A DNA stretch of 64,000 nucleotides from Nonomuraea endophytica (GTDB lineage: Bacteria; Actinomycetota; Actinomycetes; Streptosporangiales; Streptosporangiaceae), in NCBI RefSeq assembly GCF_014203235.1, contig NZ_JACHIN010000009.1, positions 372,855 through 436,854 on the forward strand. The letters are read 5' to 3'. The position numbers were made by a program, and so were the translations under genes. The notes under the pieces were generated by a model, which saw only the letters and a program-made list of their open reading frames with translations, had not been told where the DNA came from and did no database searches. Numbering within the stretch: the first letter of the stretch is position 1; every line of letters starts with the position of its first letter. Shown here in pieces: positions 1 through 8,132 of this stretch.

Positions 1-1
1 C

Positions 2-1240
2 TTGGTGGTCCGGCGGGGGGTTTTGCTGGTGGTGGCCGGGTTGCTGGTGGCTCCTCCTTCGCCGGCGTTGGCCGATGACATCCGGGGCAGTCAGCAGCCG
101 GTGATCAAGACCCTGGGGCTGCCCAAGGCGTGGCGGACCAGCAAGGGCGCCGGGGTGACCGTGGCGGTGCTGGACTCGGGGGTCGATCCCGGGCACCGCG
201 ATCTGGCCGGTTCGGTGGTGACGGGCAGGGACTTCACGGCGGGCGCCAACCCCCCGGGCGTGGCCCCGCGCAAGCTGCACGGCACCTACATGGCCTCCCT
301 GATCGCCGGCCACGGCCACGGTCCGGGCGGCAGGAGAGGCGTGATCGGGGTGGCCCCGTCGGCCAGGCTGCTGTCGGTCAGGGTGATCCTGGAGGACGAG
401 GAGCCGGGCTTCAGGGAGTTCAACTCAGCCGAGCGTTTCGAGGACGTCGTGGCCAAGGGCATCCGCTACGCCGTCGACCAGGGCGCCGATGTGATCAACA
501 TGTCGATCTCCAAGGAGCTGGCGACCAAGGAGGAGCGGGCGGCGATCCGGTACGCGATCTCCAAGAAGGTCGTGCTGGTGGCGGCGGCCGGTAACGACGG
601 GCAGCGTAAGCCGGACGCGAACGGGTTCGCGCCGTACTCGTATCCGGCGGCCTTTCCCGGCGTGGTGTCGGTGGGGGCGACGGATCGGGGGTTGCGGCGG
701 GCGTCGTTCTCGAACTGGAACCCGTCGGTGCTGGTGGCCGCGCCGGGGGTGGACATTCTGGGCGCGGGGCCCGGCGACGAGTACTGGGTGGGCAAGGGGA
801 CGTCGCAGGCGACCGCCCTGGTCTCGGGCGTCGCCGCCCTCATTAAGGCCAAATATCCGGATATGTCGCCTGCGCTCGTGGCCCAGGCCCTCACCGCGGG
901 CGCCACCCGGCGGCCTCCGGGCGGTTACGACACCGGCACCGGGTTCGGCGTCGTCAACGCGGCGGGCTCCCTCGACGTGGCGGCCAGGCTGGCCGGCCAC
1001 ACCCAGACGGCCAAGGGCGCGCAGGCCCAGGACCCCGCCCGCCCGATGGCCGGCGGCCACGCGGGACCCATCCAGGTGATCAACCGCGACCGCCGCAGCG
1101 TCACCCTCTACGGCGCCATCGCCGCCGGGGGAGCGATCGCCTCGATCACCTCGCTCGGCATTCTGGTAGCACTGGTAAGAAAGGCACGACGCGTCATACC
1201 CCAGCGAGACGCGTCATCCCGCCCCGGCGGAGACGCATGA
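2..1240 (+). CDS. Type VII secretion mycosin (subtilisin-like S8 protease), first copy
   Basis: Membrane-anchored subtilisin-family protease of the kind found in type VII (ESX) secretion loci, acting outside the membrane. The N-terminus is a signal peptide (RRG, a hydrophobic stretch, then PALA). The catalytic triad is readable: Asp in AVLDSGVD, His in LHGTYMASLIAG and Ser in GTSQATALVSGVAAL, with the oxyanion Asn in AAAGNDG. A hydrophobic segment near residues 365-390 followed by a basic tail is the usual C-terminal anchor. The frame opens with TTG at base 2 and a GTG follows at base 5. The window edge cuts off any upstream alternative, but the signal peptide appears whole. A second mycosin lies 1 kb downstream, so this is probably the end of an ESX cluster. 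Confident as a mycosin; which ESX system it serves is unknown. Confidence 0.88.
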   Translation: MVVRRGVLLVVAGLLVAPPSPALADDIRGSQQPVIKTLGLPKAWRTSKGAGVTVAVLDSGVDPGHRDLAGSVVTGRDFTAGANPPGVAPRKLHGTYMASLIAGHGHGPGGRRGVIGVAPSARLLSVRVILEDEEPGFREFNSAERFEDVVAKGIRYAVDQGADVINMSISKELATKEERAAIRYAISKKVVLVAAAGNDGQRKPDANGFAPYSYPAAFPGVVSVGATDRGLRRASFSNWNPSVLVAAPGVDILGAGPGDEYWVGKGTSQATALVSGVAALIKAKYPDMSPALVAQALTAGATRRPPGGYDTGTGFGVVNAAGSLDVAARLAGHTQTAKGAQAQDPARPMAGGHAGPIQVINRDRRSVTLYGAIAAGGAIASITSLGILVALVRKARRVIPQRDASSRPGGDA

Positions 1241-1298
1241 TCTCCCCTCCTCGGGGGACGAAATAGACACAAATGAGAATCGGTTCGGAAACGAGGCG

Positions 1299-2204
1299 GT
1301 GGTGAGGGCACGTAGGTCGAGCTCGGGACTGCCGCGAGCCGGGGGGAGCGACACACCGCGACGGGACAACCCGCTCGGAGCCGCCGCCGGCCGCCGCTCC
1401 CGCGTGCGCGCATGGCCACCCGCGACGGGCGCCAAGGCCACCGCGGTGCGCGAGCGCGCCGAGGCCGCCGCGCTCCGGCAGGGCGTGCGCTACCGGACGA
1501 TCTTCCGCGCCCTGCTGGCCGGGATCATCGCGCTGTCGGCGGTCATCGTGCTGACCGGCACCGTGGGCCTGTTCTCCGAGACGCGGGCGCGCCCGCTCAC
1601 CGTGGCCGAGCAGAACCGCTACAAGCAGGAGGAGATCGCCCGCCGCTGGCAGGCCTGGCCGGCCACGGGCGTGTTTCCCGAAGAGGTGAAGTACCTGGGC
1701 CTGGAAAAGGCCACCCAATACGCCAGGCGCGTCGGCATCGCGCCGCAGGCCGGCTGTGACAAGGCCGTCGACCAGGCGGTGGCCGGGGTGCTGGCGGAGT
1801 TCGGCTGCGTGGCCGTGCTGCGGGCCACCTACGTCGACCAGACCGCCTCGTTCGTCATCACGGTCGGGGTCGCGGTGCTGAAGGACGAGGAGGCGCGGGC
1901 CTCGGTGACCGAGCAGCTCACGCTGGACGACCGGGTGGGCGTGCTGCCCGTGGCCTTCCCGGGCACCGTGTCCGAGCGCTTCGGGGTCGAGCAGCGCCAG
2001 CGCAACGCGTGGGTGGGGGCCGGGCCGTACGTCGTCTTCTCCACCGCCGGGTACGTGGACGGCCGCACCCGCGCGGCCGTACCCACCGAGGAGATTTTGC
2101 ACAGCGAGCTCTGGCCCGCCGCCAAGTCGATCGGCAACCAGATCGCCTACTTCCTCGCCGACCCGCCCGCGGTCCCGCCGTGCACGCAGGGGAACGTGTG
2201 CTGA
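1299..2204 (+). CDS. Single-pass membrane protein between two mycosin genes
   Basis: I do not recognise a named family. The protein has about 300 residues: a basic, Arg/Ala-rich cytoplasmic N-terminus (about 65 residues), one membrane segment around residues 70-92 (LLAGIIALSAVIVLTG) and an extracytoplasmic domain of about 200 residues. That domain holds two cysteines (AGCDKAV and EFGCVAV) that could pair, and the C-terminus PPCTQGNVC has two more. GTG start. The 3' end overlaps the next mycosin gene by 7 bases, so the two are probably translationally coupled. The position suggests an accessory part of type VII secretion; it lacks the paired N-terminal membrane helices expected of EccE. Function unknown. 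Confidence 0.75.
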   Translation: MVRARRSSSGLPRAGGSDTPRRDNPLGAAAGRRSRVRAWPPATGAKATAVRERAEAAALRQGVRYRTIFRALLAGIIALSAVIVLTGTVGLFSETRARPLTVAEQNRYKQEEIARRWQAWPATGVFPEEVKYLGLEKATQYARRVGIAPQAGCDKAVDQAVAGVLAEFGCVAVLRATYVDQTASFVITVGVAVLKDEEARASVTEQLTLDDRVGVLPVAFPGTVSERFGVEQRQRNAWVGAGPYVVFSTAGYVDGRTRAAVPTEEILHSELWPAAKSIGNQIAYFLADPPAVPPCTQGNVC

Positions 2205-3352
2205 CCCCCGTCCGCCTGCTCACGGCCGCCGCGCTCGCATTCTCGGGTACGGCCCCGCCGCCCGTCCGCACCCAGCAGGAGTGGGTCCTGGACGCGCTCA
2301 ACGTCGAGCAGGCGTGGACCCTCACCAAGGGCGCCGACGTCGTGGTCGCGGTCGTCGACAGCGGCGTGGACACGAAGATCAAGGAGCTGAAGGACAAGGT
2401 CACCGTCGGCCCCGACATGACCGAGCCGGCGCTGGACCGCCAGTTGCCGCCGGGCAGGCACGGGACCGCCATGGCCGCGCTGATCGCCGGTTCAGGCGCC
2501 GACGGCGGGCTGGTGGGCGTGGCGCCGGAGGCGAAGATCCTGTCGCTGCCGCTGCCCGAGGAGGAGGACAGCCCGAACTTCCTGCCGCCGGCCCAGGAGC
2601 AGTCGGGCAGCCGGGAGAGCCCGCTGGCCAGGGCCATCCGCTACGCGGCCAACCACGGCGCCAAGGTGGTGAGCCTGTCGCTGGGCGCCTACGGGGCGCA
2701 GAAGTCGGAGCGGGAGGCGGTGTCGTACGCGCTGGGCAAGGGCGTCGTGCTGGTCGCGGCTGTGGGCAACGACGGGCAGACCAAGTACGCCAAGGACAAC
2801 AGCACCTCGTACTGGAGTTTCCCCGCCGGGTACCCGGGCGTGATCGGCGTGGGCGCGGTGGACCGGCAGGGCAGGCGCGCGGCGTTCAGCAGCGACAACC
2901 TGTCGGTGCTGGTGGCGGCGCCGGGCGTGGAGGTGCCGGTGGTGAAGGGCGAGGGCGACTACGAGCTGTCGTCGGGCACGAGTTCGGCGACGGCGCTGGT
3001 GGCGGGGGTCGCCGCCCTGATCAAGTCGAAATATCCGCAGATGTCGCCCGCGCAGGTCTCGCAGGCCATCGCGCTGAGCGCCCGCGGCAGGCCCGCCGCC
3101 GGCTACGACGAGAAAGTGGGATTCGGCACCGTGGACGCGGCCGCCGCGCTCAACGCCGCCCAGCAGCTCTCCGGCCAGCGGCGCGAGGTCGACATGCCCT
3201 CCGGCCGGCACTTCGGCGAGGGCGAGGAGTCGCCCCAGCCGTCCCCGCCGGGCCCCGACCCGTGGCGCCTCTGGCTCTACGGCGTCGGCGTCATCCTGGC
3301 CCTCGTCACCTTCTGCGGCGCGATCATCGTGCTCAATCAGCGCAAGCGGTAA
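2198..3352 (+). CDS. Type VII secretion mycosin (subtilisin-like S8 protease), second copy
   Basis: Second mycosin of the locus, about 384 residues. The start is GTG at 2198, because AGGGGAA lies just upstream and the signal peptide (LTPVRLLTAAALAFSG) follows at once; longer readings of this frame enter the previous gene. Triad: Asp in AVVDSGVD, His in PPGRHGTAMAALIAG, Ser in SSGTSSATALVAGVA, with AAVGNDG for the oxyanion Asn. A Pro-rich stretch (QPSPPGPDPW) precedes a C-terminal membrane helix (YGVGVILALVTFCGAIIVL) and the tail NQRKR. It resembles the first mycosin along its whole length, including ALIKxKYPxMSPA, so the two are probably paralogues from a duplication. The 7-base overlap with the upstream membrane-protein gene indicates one operon. 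Confidence 0.87.
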   Translation: MLTPVRLLTAAALAFSGTAPPPVRTQQEWVLDALNVEQAWTLTKGADVVVAVVDSGVDTKIKELKDKVTVGPDMTEPALDRQLPPGRHGTAMAALIAGSGADGGLVGVAPEAKILSLPLPEEEDSPNFLPPAQEQSGSRESPLARAIRYAANHGAKVVSLSLGAYGAQKSEREAVSYALGKGVVLVAAVGNDGQTKYAKDNSTSYWSFPAGYPGVIGVGAVDRQGRRAAFSSDNLSVLVAAPGVEVPVVKGEGDYELSSGTSSATALVAGVAALIKSKYPQMSPAQVSQAIALSARGRPAAGYDEKVGFGTVDAAAALNAAQQLSGQRREVDMPSGRHFGEGEESPQPSPPGPDPWRLWLYGVGVILALVTFCGAIIVLNQRKR

Positions 3353-3374
3353 AGATCCGCTATGGTCGCGCGTC

Positions 3375-3728
3375 ATGGGATACGAGCTACGCGTGGTTCG
3401 TGAGTCGCCACTGGCGTTCGCGGAGCTCGCGAGGGCGATCGCGCCGGCCGGATTCGAGCTGGGCGCAGCAGAGGAGATCCTCGCCAAACACGGCGGCGAC
3501 GCCCATACCGTCGGCCGATGGCGCGGCGAGATCGTCGGCGAACCCGGCTCCGACTGGCACGTGGCGCAGCTCGTCCGGCTGTCGTCCGTGCTCGGCGGCC
3601 GCCTGGTCGGCGAGGACGGCGAGGTCTACGCGCTGACCGACGGCGTCGTCGAGGTGGTCGGCAACGGCAACGCCGCCGAGATCGGCAAGTTCGACGAGAT
3701 CGTCGCTGCGGGGCCCGATTCATGGTGA
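3375..3728 (+). CDS. Conserved small protein coupled to the ATL gene, function unknown
   Basis: A 117-residue soluble protein starting MGYELRVVRESPLAFAEL. It is acidic and predicted alpha/beta, with no signal peptide, no membrane segment and no catalytic motif that I recognise. The ATG start is 22 bases after the second mycosin. Its TGA stop overlaps the ATG of the alkyltransferase-like gene by 7 bases, which suggests co-translation with that DNA-repair-related protein. Codon use is strongly GC3-biased like its neighbours, supporting a real gene. The N-terminus (RVVRESPLAFAELARAI) resembles small immunity-like or SMI1-type proteins only vaguely; I would not assign a family. Confidence 0.7.
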   Translation: MGYELRVVRESPLAFAELARAIAPAGFELGAAEEILAKHGGDAHTVGRWRGEIVGEPGSDWHVAQLVRLSSVLGGRLVGEDGEVYALTDGVVEVVGNGNAAEIGKFDEIVAAGPDSW

Positions 3729-4036
3729 ACCCCTATGCCGAGCGGGTCCTCGAAGTCGTGGAGCGGATCCCGCCCGGCATGGTCATGTCTTATGGCGACA
3801 TAGCCGAGTATCTGGGCGAAGGCGGACCCCGCCAGGTCGGCCGGGTCATGTCCACGTGGGGCGGCGGCGTGCCCTGGTGGCGGGTGGTCCACTCCGACGG
3901 CACCGGTGCCCCTGACCACGAGGAACGCTGCCTGAGGCACTGGCGCGAAGAGGGCACCCCCTTGCGCGGCGACCGCGTCGACATGCGCGAGGCCCGCTGG
4001 CACGGGGATTCAGCGGATTCTCAGGAAACCCGCTGA
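3722..4036 (+). CDS. Alkyltransferase-like (ATL) DNA-lesion-binding protein, MGMT fold
   Basis: A 104-residue protein of the C-terminal DNA-binding fold of O6-alkylguanine-DNA alkyltransferases (IPPGMVMSYGDIAEYLG, then RQVGRVMS). True alkyltransferases carry the acceptor cysteine in PCHRV. Here that place reads PWWRVVHSDG, so the protein cannot take up an alkyl group. It should act as an ATL that flags O6-alkylguanine for nucleotide excision repair. Usual ATLs have PWHRV, so the second Trp replacing His is a small oddity. Start ATG at 3722, overlapping the previous stop. Its place next to adnAB matches, from memory, Rv3204 in M. tuberculosis. Confidence 0.85.
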   Translation: MVNPYAERVLEVVERIPPGMVMSYGDIAEYLGEGGPRQVGRVMSTWGGGVPWWRVVHSDGTGAPDHEERCLRHWREEGTPLRGDRVDMREARWHGDSADSQETR

Positions 4037-4131
4037 GCTGCGCATCCCGCCTGCGGGAGAATCCGCGGCATGTGATTCCCATTACCATGGCCTGAACAGC
4101 GACTGCGGGTCCGAAAGGCGGTGCCTTCCCA

Positions 4132-6954
4132 ATGGCCACCGGCGTCACAGCCCAGGAGCGGCTGCGGGCTGTTCAGGACCTCTGCGACCGCGGGGAACCA
4201 CTCGAGGCGATCATGGAGGCGGCCCGGGCCGCCGGGCCCGACCATGCCGCCGAGATCCTCAGCGGCCCGCTGGGCGCCAGGATGGACCAGGCGATCAAAC
4301 GCGGAGCCGCGCGCAGGCGCGAGCTCGTCAGCCTTCTGCGCCCCTATCTCGCCACCGTCGACCCCAAGGTCAAGCGCGAGCTCCCGGTGGCCCGCAGGCT
4401 TCTGTGCCACCTCATCGAACACCGCGACCTCGACGAACTCGCCGACGGCGACGTGCTCACCACCGTGGTCGCCGCCGCTGCGGAGCCGTCCAAGCGCATC
4501 CGCAAGGGCCTGCGCTGGTATGCCGACCTGCCGCTGCGCGACGAGCTGCCGCCCGCCCTCTACCGCCTGCGCCGCGCCGACCTGGTGCCGGTGACGCAGA
4601 TCGACGACATCGTCTGGCGCGACGGCAAGCTGCTCGTGCGCGGCCACGCCTACCTCGCCGGGCTGTCGGTGCGCAGCAGCCGCTTCAACCGGGCCACCGT
4701 CGTGCTGCGCGGGCCGCGCTGGCTGCCGCCGGTGCGCATGCGCACCCGCCGCGTCCTCGCGCCCGAGGCCACCCACGCGGCGCGCGAGCCCGGGTGCAAC
4801 TACGACTGGTCCGGCTTCACGGCCGAGCTGGGCTCCTGGCCGCTGCGCTGGCGTGGCGGGGTGCGCGGGCTGGTGTCCGCGGTGCGCCGCCGGATGCGGC
4901 ACCGGCCGGCCGTACGCGACGCCACGACCTGGCGTGCGGAGATCGTCTTCTGGAGCCGCGGCGCCCGCGCCACCGGCCTGCTGCGCGGCGCCGCCGTGGG
5001 CCGCACCGAGCGTCCCGCCGGGCTCCGGGTCAAACAGGGTCTGTGGGTACGCCCCGTGTGGACATCCGACCGGGCGCTCCAAGTTGTCCTGCAGCCCAAC
5101 AGGGCCGAGCTGACCAGCGTCAACGTCGACGGCGACCGGCTGGAGCTGAAGATCTTCCTGCCCGGCCGCAGCGTGACCAAGGGCCACGCCAGGCTCGGCG
5201 GGCACCGCATGGCCGCCGACTTCACGCCGGAGGCCGGCGGGACTCTGGTGACGGTCGGGCTGGCCGTACCGGCTCTGCTGCAGGAGAAGGACGGACGGCG
5301 GCTGTGGGTCGAGCCCAAGGGCGACCCCGCGGCGTCCGTGATGCTCGGTGACGCGGCCGAGGTGCGCGCGACCGCGGACGACCGCGAGATCACCGTGCTC
5401 GCCGACCGCCGCGACCGCGTCGTCGTCTCCGCCCACCGCATCCGCCCGGTGCTCACCTCCGCGGTGTGGGAGGGCGAGCGGCTCGTGCTCCGCGGCAGCT
5501 ACCCCGACGCGGCGGGCGCCCGCGCGCTCACGCTGCGCCACCGTTCCGGCCTGACCTATACCGCCGCGATGGAGCGCTCCGAAGACCAGTTCACGGTACG
5601 GCTCGCGCCGGCGACCATGGACCGCTTCGGCGAGTCCGTGCCCCTGTCCTCCGGCACCTGGAACCTGTCCATGCGCCATCCGTCCGGCGAGATCGTCCCG
5701 GTGCGCATGGACCACGCCGCCCTCGGCGCCCTCGACGAGGACCCGCGCACGATCGGCGGCCACGCCTTCCGCATGGTCTCCACCCGCTTCGACGTGCCCG
5801 TGGTGATCGCCGAGGAGGCGCGCCCCGCCGACGAGAAGGGCGTCGCCGGCACCCACGTGCTGCGCCGCGTCTTCTACCCCGCGCAGCGCACCGAGCCCCT
5901 CAACGACGCCACCGTCTACGTCGCCAACGACGGCCGCCTCTACTCCGACAGCGTCCGCGCCATCTACGAGGAGCGGCTGCGGCGCGGCGACGAGCGCGAG
6001 CACATCTGGGTCGTCAAGGACGGCGCCTTCGTCCCGCCCGGTCCGGCCACGGTCGTGCGCGCGGGCAGCAGGGAACACCACGCGGCGCTCGCCCGCTCCC
6101 GTCACATCGTGACCAACGCGTTCCTGCCCGTCTGGTTCCGCTCCCGCGAGGACCAGGTCGTGCTGCAGACCTGGCACGGCACCCCGGTCAAGCACGTCGG
6201 CAACGACCAGCCCCACATGACCCGCGACCCGCGCCCGCCGGTGTGGCATCGGCAGGCGGCCGAGGTACGCGGCTGGGACGTGCTGCTGTCCCAGTCCCCC
6301 TGGGCGACGCCGGTGCTGCGCGAGGCGTTCGGCTACAAGGGCGAGGTGCTGGAGAGCGGCCTGCCGCGCAACGACGTGCTCTCCTCGCCGGAACGCGACC
6401 GGATGGCCGCGGAGATCCGCGCCCGGCTGGGGCTGGCGGAGGGCAAGCGCGTGGTCCTGTACGCGCCGACGTGGCGTGACTACGACCGCAAGAACGCGAT
6501 GGTCAAGCTGGACCTGGCGAAGGCCAGGCAGGCGCTGGGGGCCGACCACGAGTTGCTGGTCAGGGGCCACCCGATGCAGGCGATGCCCGCCGTTCCCGAC
6601 ATCGCCCACGACGTCTCCACCTATCCCGACATGACCGACCTGCTGCTGGTGGCAGACGTGTTGGTGACCGACTACTCCTCGTCCATGTTCGACTTCCTGG
6701 CAACGGGCAAGCCGATCGTGTTCTACGCGTACGACCTGGCGAAGTACGCGACGAAGAGAGGCCTGTACGTAGACCTGGAGGCCCAGGCACCGGGACCGGT
6801 GCTGCCGACGTCGGGCGAGGTGGTCGAGGCCCTGCGCTCGATCGACACGGTGGCAGCCGAGTACACGGACCGCTACGAGACCTTCCGCGCCACCTACGCC
6901 CCCAAGGACGACGGCAAGGCAACAGCCCGAGTAGTAGACCACCTCTTCTCCTGA
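4132..6954 (+). CDS. CDP-glycerol:polyol-phosphate glycerophosphotransferase family protein (TagB/TagF-like)
   Basis: A 940-residue protein. The C-terminal 380 residues are a TagB/TagF-type transferase: QTWHGTPVKHVGND, then LLSQSPWATPVLREAFGY, LPRNDVLS, VVLYAPTWRDYDR, LLVRGHP and VLVTDYSSSMFDFL. The last motif marks the donor nucleotide site of this family. The N-terminal 550 residues are less defined: a helical, Arg-rich first 150 residues, then beta-rich segments of the kind often fused to these enzymes in actinomycetes. No signal peptide, so it probably works at the inner membrane face building a teichoic-acid-like or other polyol-phosphate polymer. ATG start 7 bases after GGTGCCTTCC, without a strong Shine-Dalgarno. 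No other cell-wall polymer genes are adjacent. The transferred substrate is not known. Confidence 0.85.
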   Translation: MATGVTAQERLRAVQDLCDRGEPLEAIMEAARAAGPDHAAEILSGPLGARMDQAIKRGAARRRELVSLLRPYLATVDPKVKRELPVARRLLCHLIEHRDLDELADGDVLTTVVAAAAEPSKRIRKGLRWYADLPLRDELPPALYRLRRADLVPVTQIDDIVWRDGKLLVRGHAYLAGLSVRSSRFNRATVVLRGPRWLPPVRMRTRRVLAPEATHAAREPGCNYDWSGFTAELGSWPLRWRGGVRGLVSAVRRRMRHRPAVRDATTWRAEIVFWSRGARATGLLRGAAVGRTERPAGLRVKQGLWVRPVWTSDRALQVVLQPNRAELTSVNVDGDRLELKIFLPGRSVTKGHARLGGHRMAADFTPEAGGTLVTVGLAVPALLQEKDGRRLWVEPKGDPAASVMLGDAAEVRATADDREITVLADRRDRVVVSAHRIRPVLTSAVWEGERLVLRGSYPDAAGARALTLRHRSGLTYTAAMERSEDQFTVRLAPATMDRFGESVPLSSGTWNLSMRHPSGEIVPVRMDHAALGALDEDPRTIGGHAFRMVSTRFDVPVVIAEEARPADEKGVAGTHVLRRVFYPAQRTEPLNDATVYVANDGRLYSDSVRAIYEERLRRGDEREHIWVVKDGAFVPPGPATVVRAGSREHHAALARSRHIVTNAFLPVWFRSREDQVVLQTWHGTPVKHVGNDQPHMTRDPRPPVWHRQAAEVRGWDVLLSQSPWATPVLREAFGYKGEVLESGLPRNDVLSSPERDRMAAEIRARLGLAEGKRVVLYAPTWRDYDRKNAMVKLDLAKARQALGADHELLVRGHPMQAMPAVPDIAHDVSTYPDMTDLLLVADVLVTDYSSSMFDFLATGKPIVFYAYDLAKYATKRGLYVDLEAQAPGPVLPTSGEVVEALRSIDTVAAEYTDRYETFRATYAPKDDGKATARVVDHLFS

Positions 6955-7139
6955 CAGCGGCAAAGGTGGTCGCTTACGCTCCCGCGTGTCTCCAGCCGAG
7001 CCGTGGCCTCGGCCCCTGGAGGTCCTCGCTCCGCTCGGGCGCCCTTCCTGGGCGCTGTCGCCCGGGCTAGGCCGTAGATGGCCGCTTCGGGTGCCAGGGG
7101 CGGTCGGTGGGCTTTTGGGTTGGCTAGGGATTCAGCCGC

Positions 7140-7736
7140 TCACACGGGATGCCGCGTGCCTTCGCGCCGACGCGTCGGGCGGGCTTCAGATGGCGTGGTG
7201 CCACCGGGCCGCCTGATGAGGCGCAGCTTTCCCTTGTCCGGCACGTTCGAGTGCTCGGCCAGGACCTCCAGCGCCGCAATGACCTCCGGTGAGAGCGGCA
7301 AGGTGCCGGGCGGGGAGGTCAGCAATTGGGTCACGGCGGACTCGTCCAGGAGCTTGCTGATGGCTTGATGTGACATGCCCAGCAGGAACCCGATATCCCG
7401 GTGGACGTACCCGCGATTCGCGAGGGCGGCTACGATCGTGCGCGTGGCCTCGGCATCCTGCTGCCGGATGAGCTCTGCGGCCAGGCGTGCCCGCAAGGTG
7501 GTTTCCAGGACGCGAGCTATCTCTTCGTCGGCTACTCGCACACAGAAATCAGCGTCGATCTTGTCGGGTTCGGTGTCGAGCATGGTGGCGACGAGGTCGC
7601 GGGCCATCTCCTCGGCCTGCTCCAGTCGCTTGACCTGGGTCGGGTAGGCGCGCTTGAGGCCGGGGCCGGAGATGGTCAGCGCCCACCAGCCATCGGACCT
7701 CGTCGCGGTGATGGTGTAGATGTCGCGCTCGCTCAC
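7140..7736 (-). CDS. HicB-like/helix-turn-helix regulator
   Basis: About 198 residues. The N-terminal 65 residues (YTITATRSDGWWALTI..., then LEQAEEMARDLVATML) read like the small beta-alpha HicB antitoxin-type domain. Residues about 110-140 form a helix-turn-helix: RDIGFLLGMSHQAISKLL. The C-terminal 55 residues are Pro/Arg-rich and poorly defined. I chose GTG at 7736 because GGAGGAGGAG sits just upstream; the frame stays open for 144 more bases, but that stretch carries the palindromes described next. No HicA-like toxin gene is adjacent on either side, so a toxin-antitoxin role is not supported. A stand-alone autoregulated transcription factor fits better. Confidence 0.72.
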   Translation of the reverse strand: MSERDIYTITATRSDGWWALTISGPGLKRAYPTQVKRLEQAEEMARDLVATMLDTEPDKIDADFCVRVADEEIARVLETTLRARLAAELIRQQDAEATRTIVAALANRGYVHRDIGFLLGMSHQAISKLLDESAVTQLLTSPPGTLPLSPEVIAALEVLAEHSNVPDKGKLRLIRRPGGTTPSEARPTRRREGTRHPV

Positions 7737-7808
7737 TGCTCCTCCTCCTGCTCCTTGGCGAGTGGCGCATCCGCCGCTCCAGATCCCGCTTCTTCTATCA
7801 GGATCCCA

Positions 7809-7848
7809 GGCAACCGGGGTTGCAGAGATCCAGGCAACCTCGGTTGCC
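7809..7848. promoter_or_regulatory. Twin palindromic operator upstream of the HTH regulator
   Basis: Two inverted repeats with centres 24 bases apart: GGCAACCGGGGTTGCA (7809-7824) and GGCAACCTCGGTTGCC (7833-7848). The second is a perfect 7-2-7 palindrome; the first differs in one end base. They are part of a longer direct repeat beginning ATCC(c)AGGCAACC. They lie 73-112 bases upstream of the GTG start of the HTH gene, where an autoregulatory operator would be expected. The rest of the gene-free interval 7737-8132 holds no other element that I can support. Confidence 0.6.
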
Positions 7849-8132
7849 GGGATTACGGCTGTTTGGTCGGGGAGTCGCACGCTATCCAGAGAGCTGCGTG
7901 TGGTTCGGGGGTTCTGATTGGCGACTCTGGGGGCCGCGGGTGAGAGGTGCCGGCTGTGGTTGAGGTGGGGTGGTTTGGGGGTTAGGGTTTGGGTTTGTGA
8001 CTGCCGGGTCGGCCATGGGCCATGAGCGAGAGAGGTACCCGGCCAAGGCGTGAGCGATGGGCGGGCGCGTAGCCCGCCGGATCCCCGTCTTCGCCCCTAC
8101 CTCTCATCAAAGCTCACACCCCATGGAGAAGA

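Noticed and set aside
4021..6963. A 980-codon frame antisense to the CDP-glycerol transferase gene
   Set aside because: It is rich in Arg/His/Gly/Val with no domain, a typical shadow of GC3-biased coding on the other strand; the plus-strand protein has clear TagF motifs.
7140..7736. HicAB toxin-antitoxin system
   Set aside because: Only the HicB-like part is present; no small double-stranded-RNA-binding HicA frame lies next to it on either strand.
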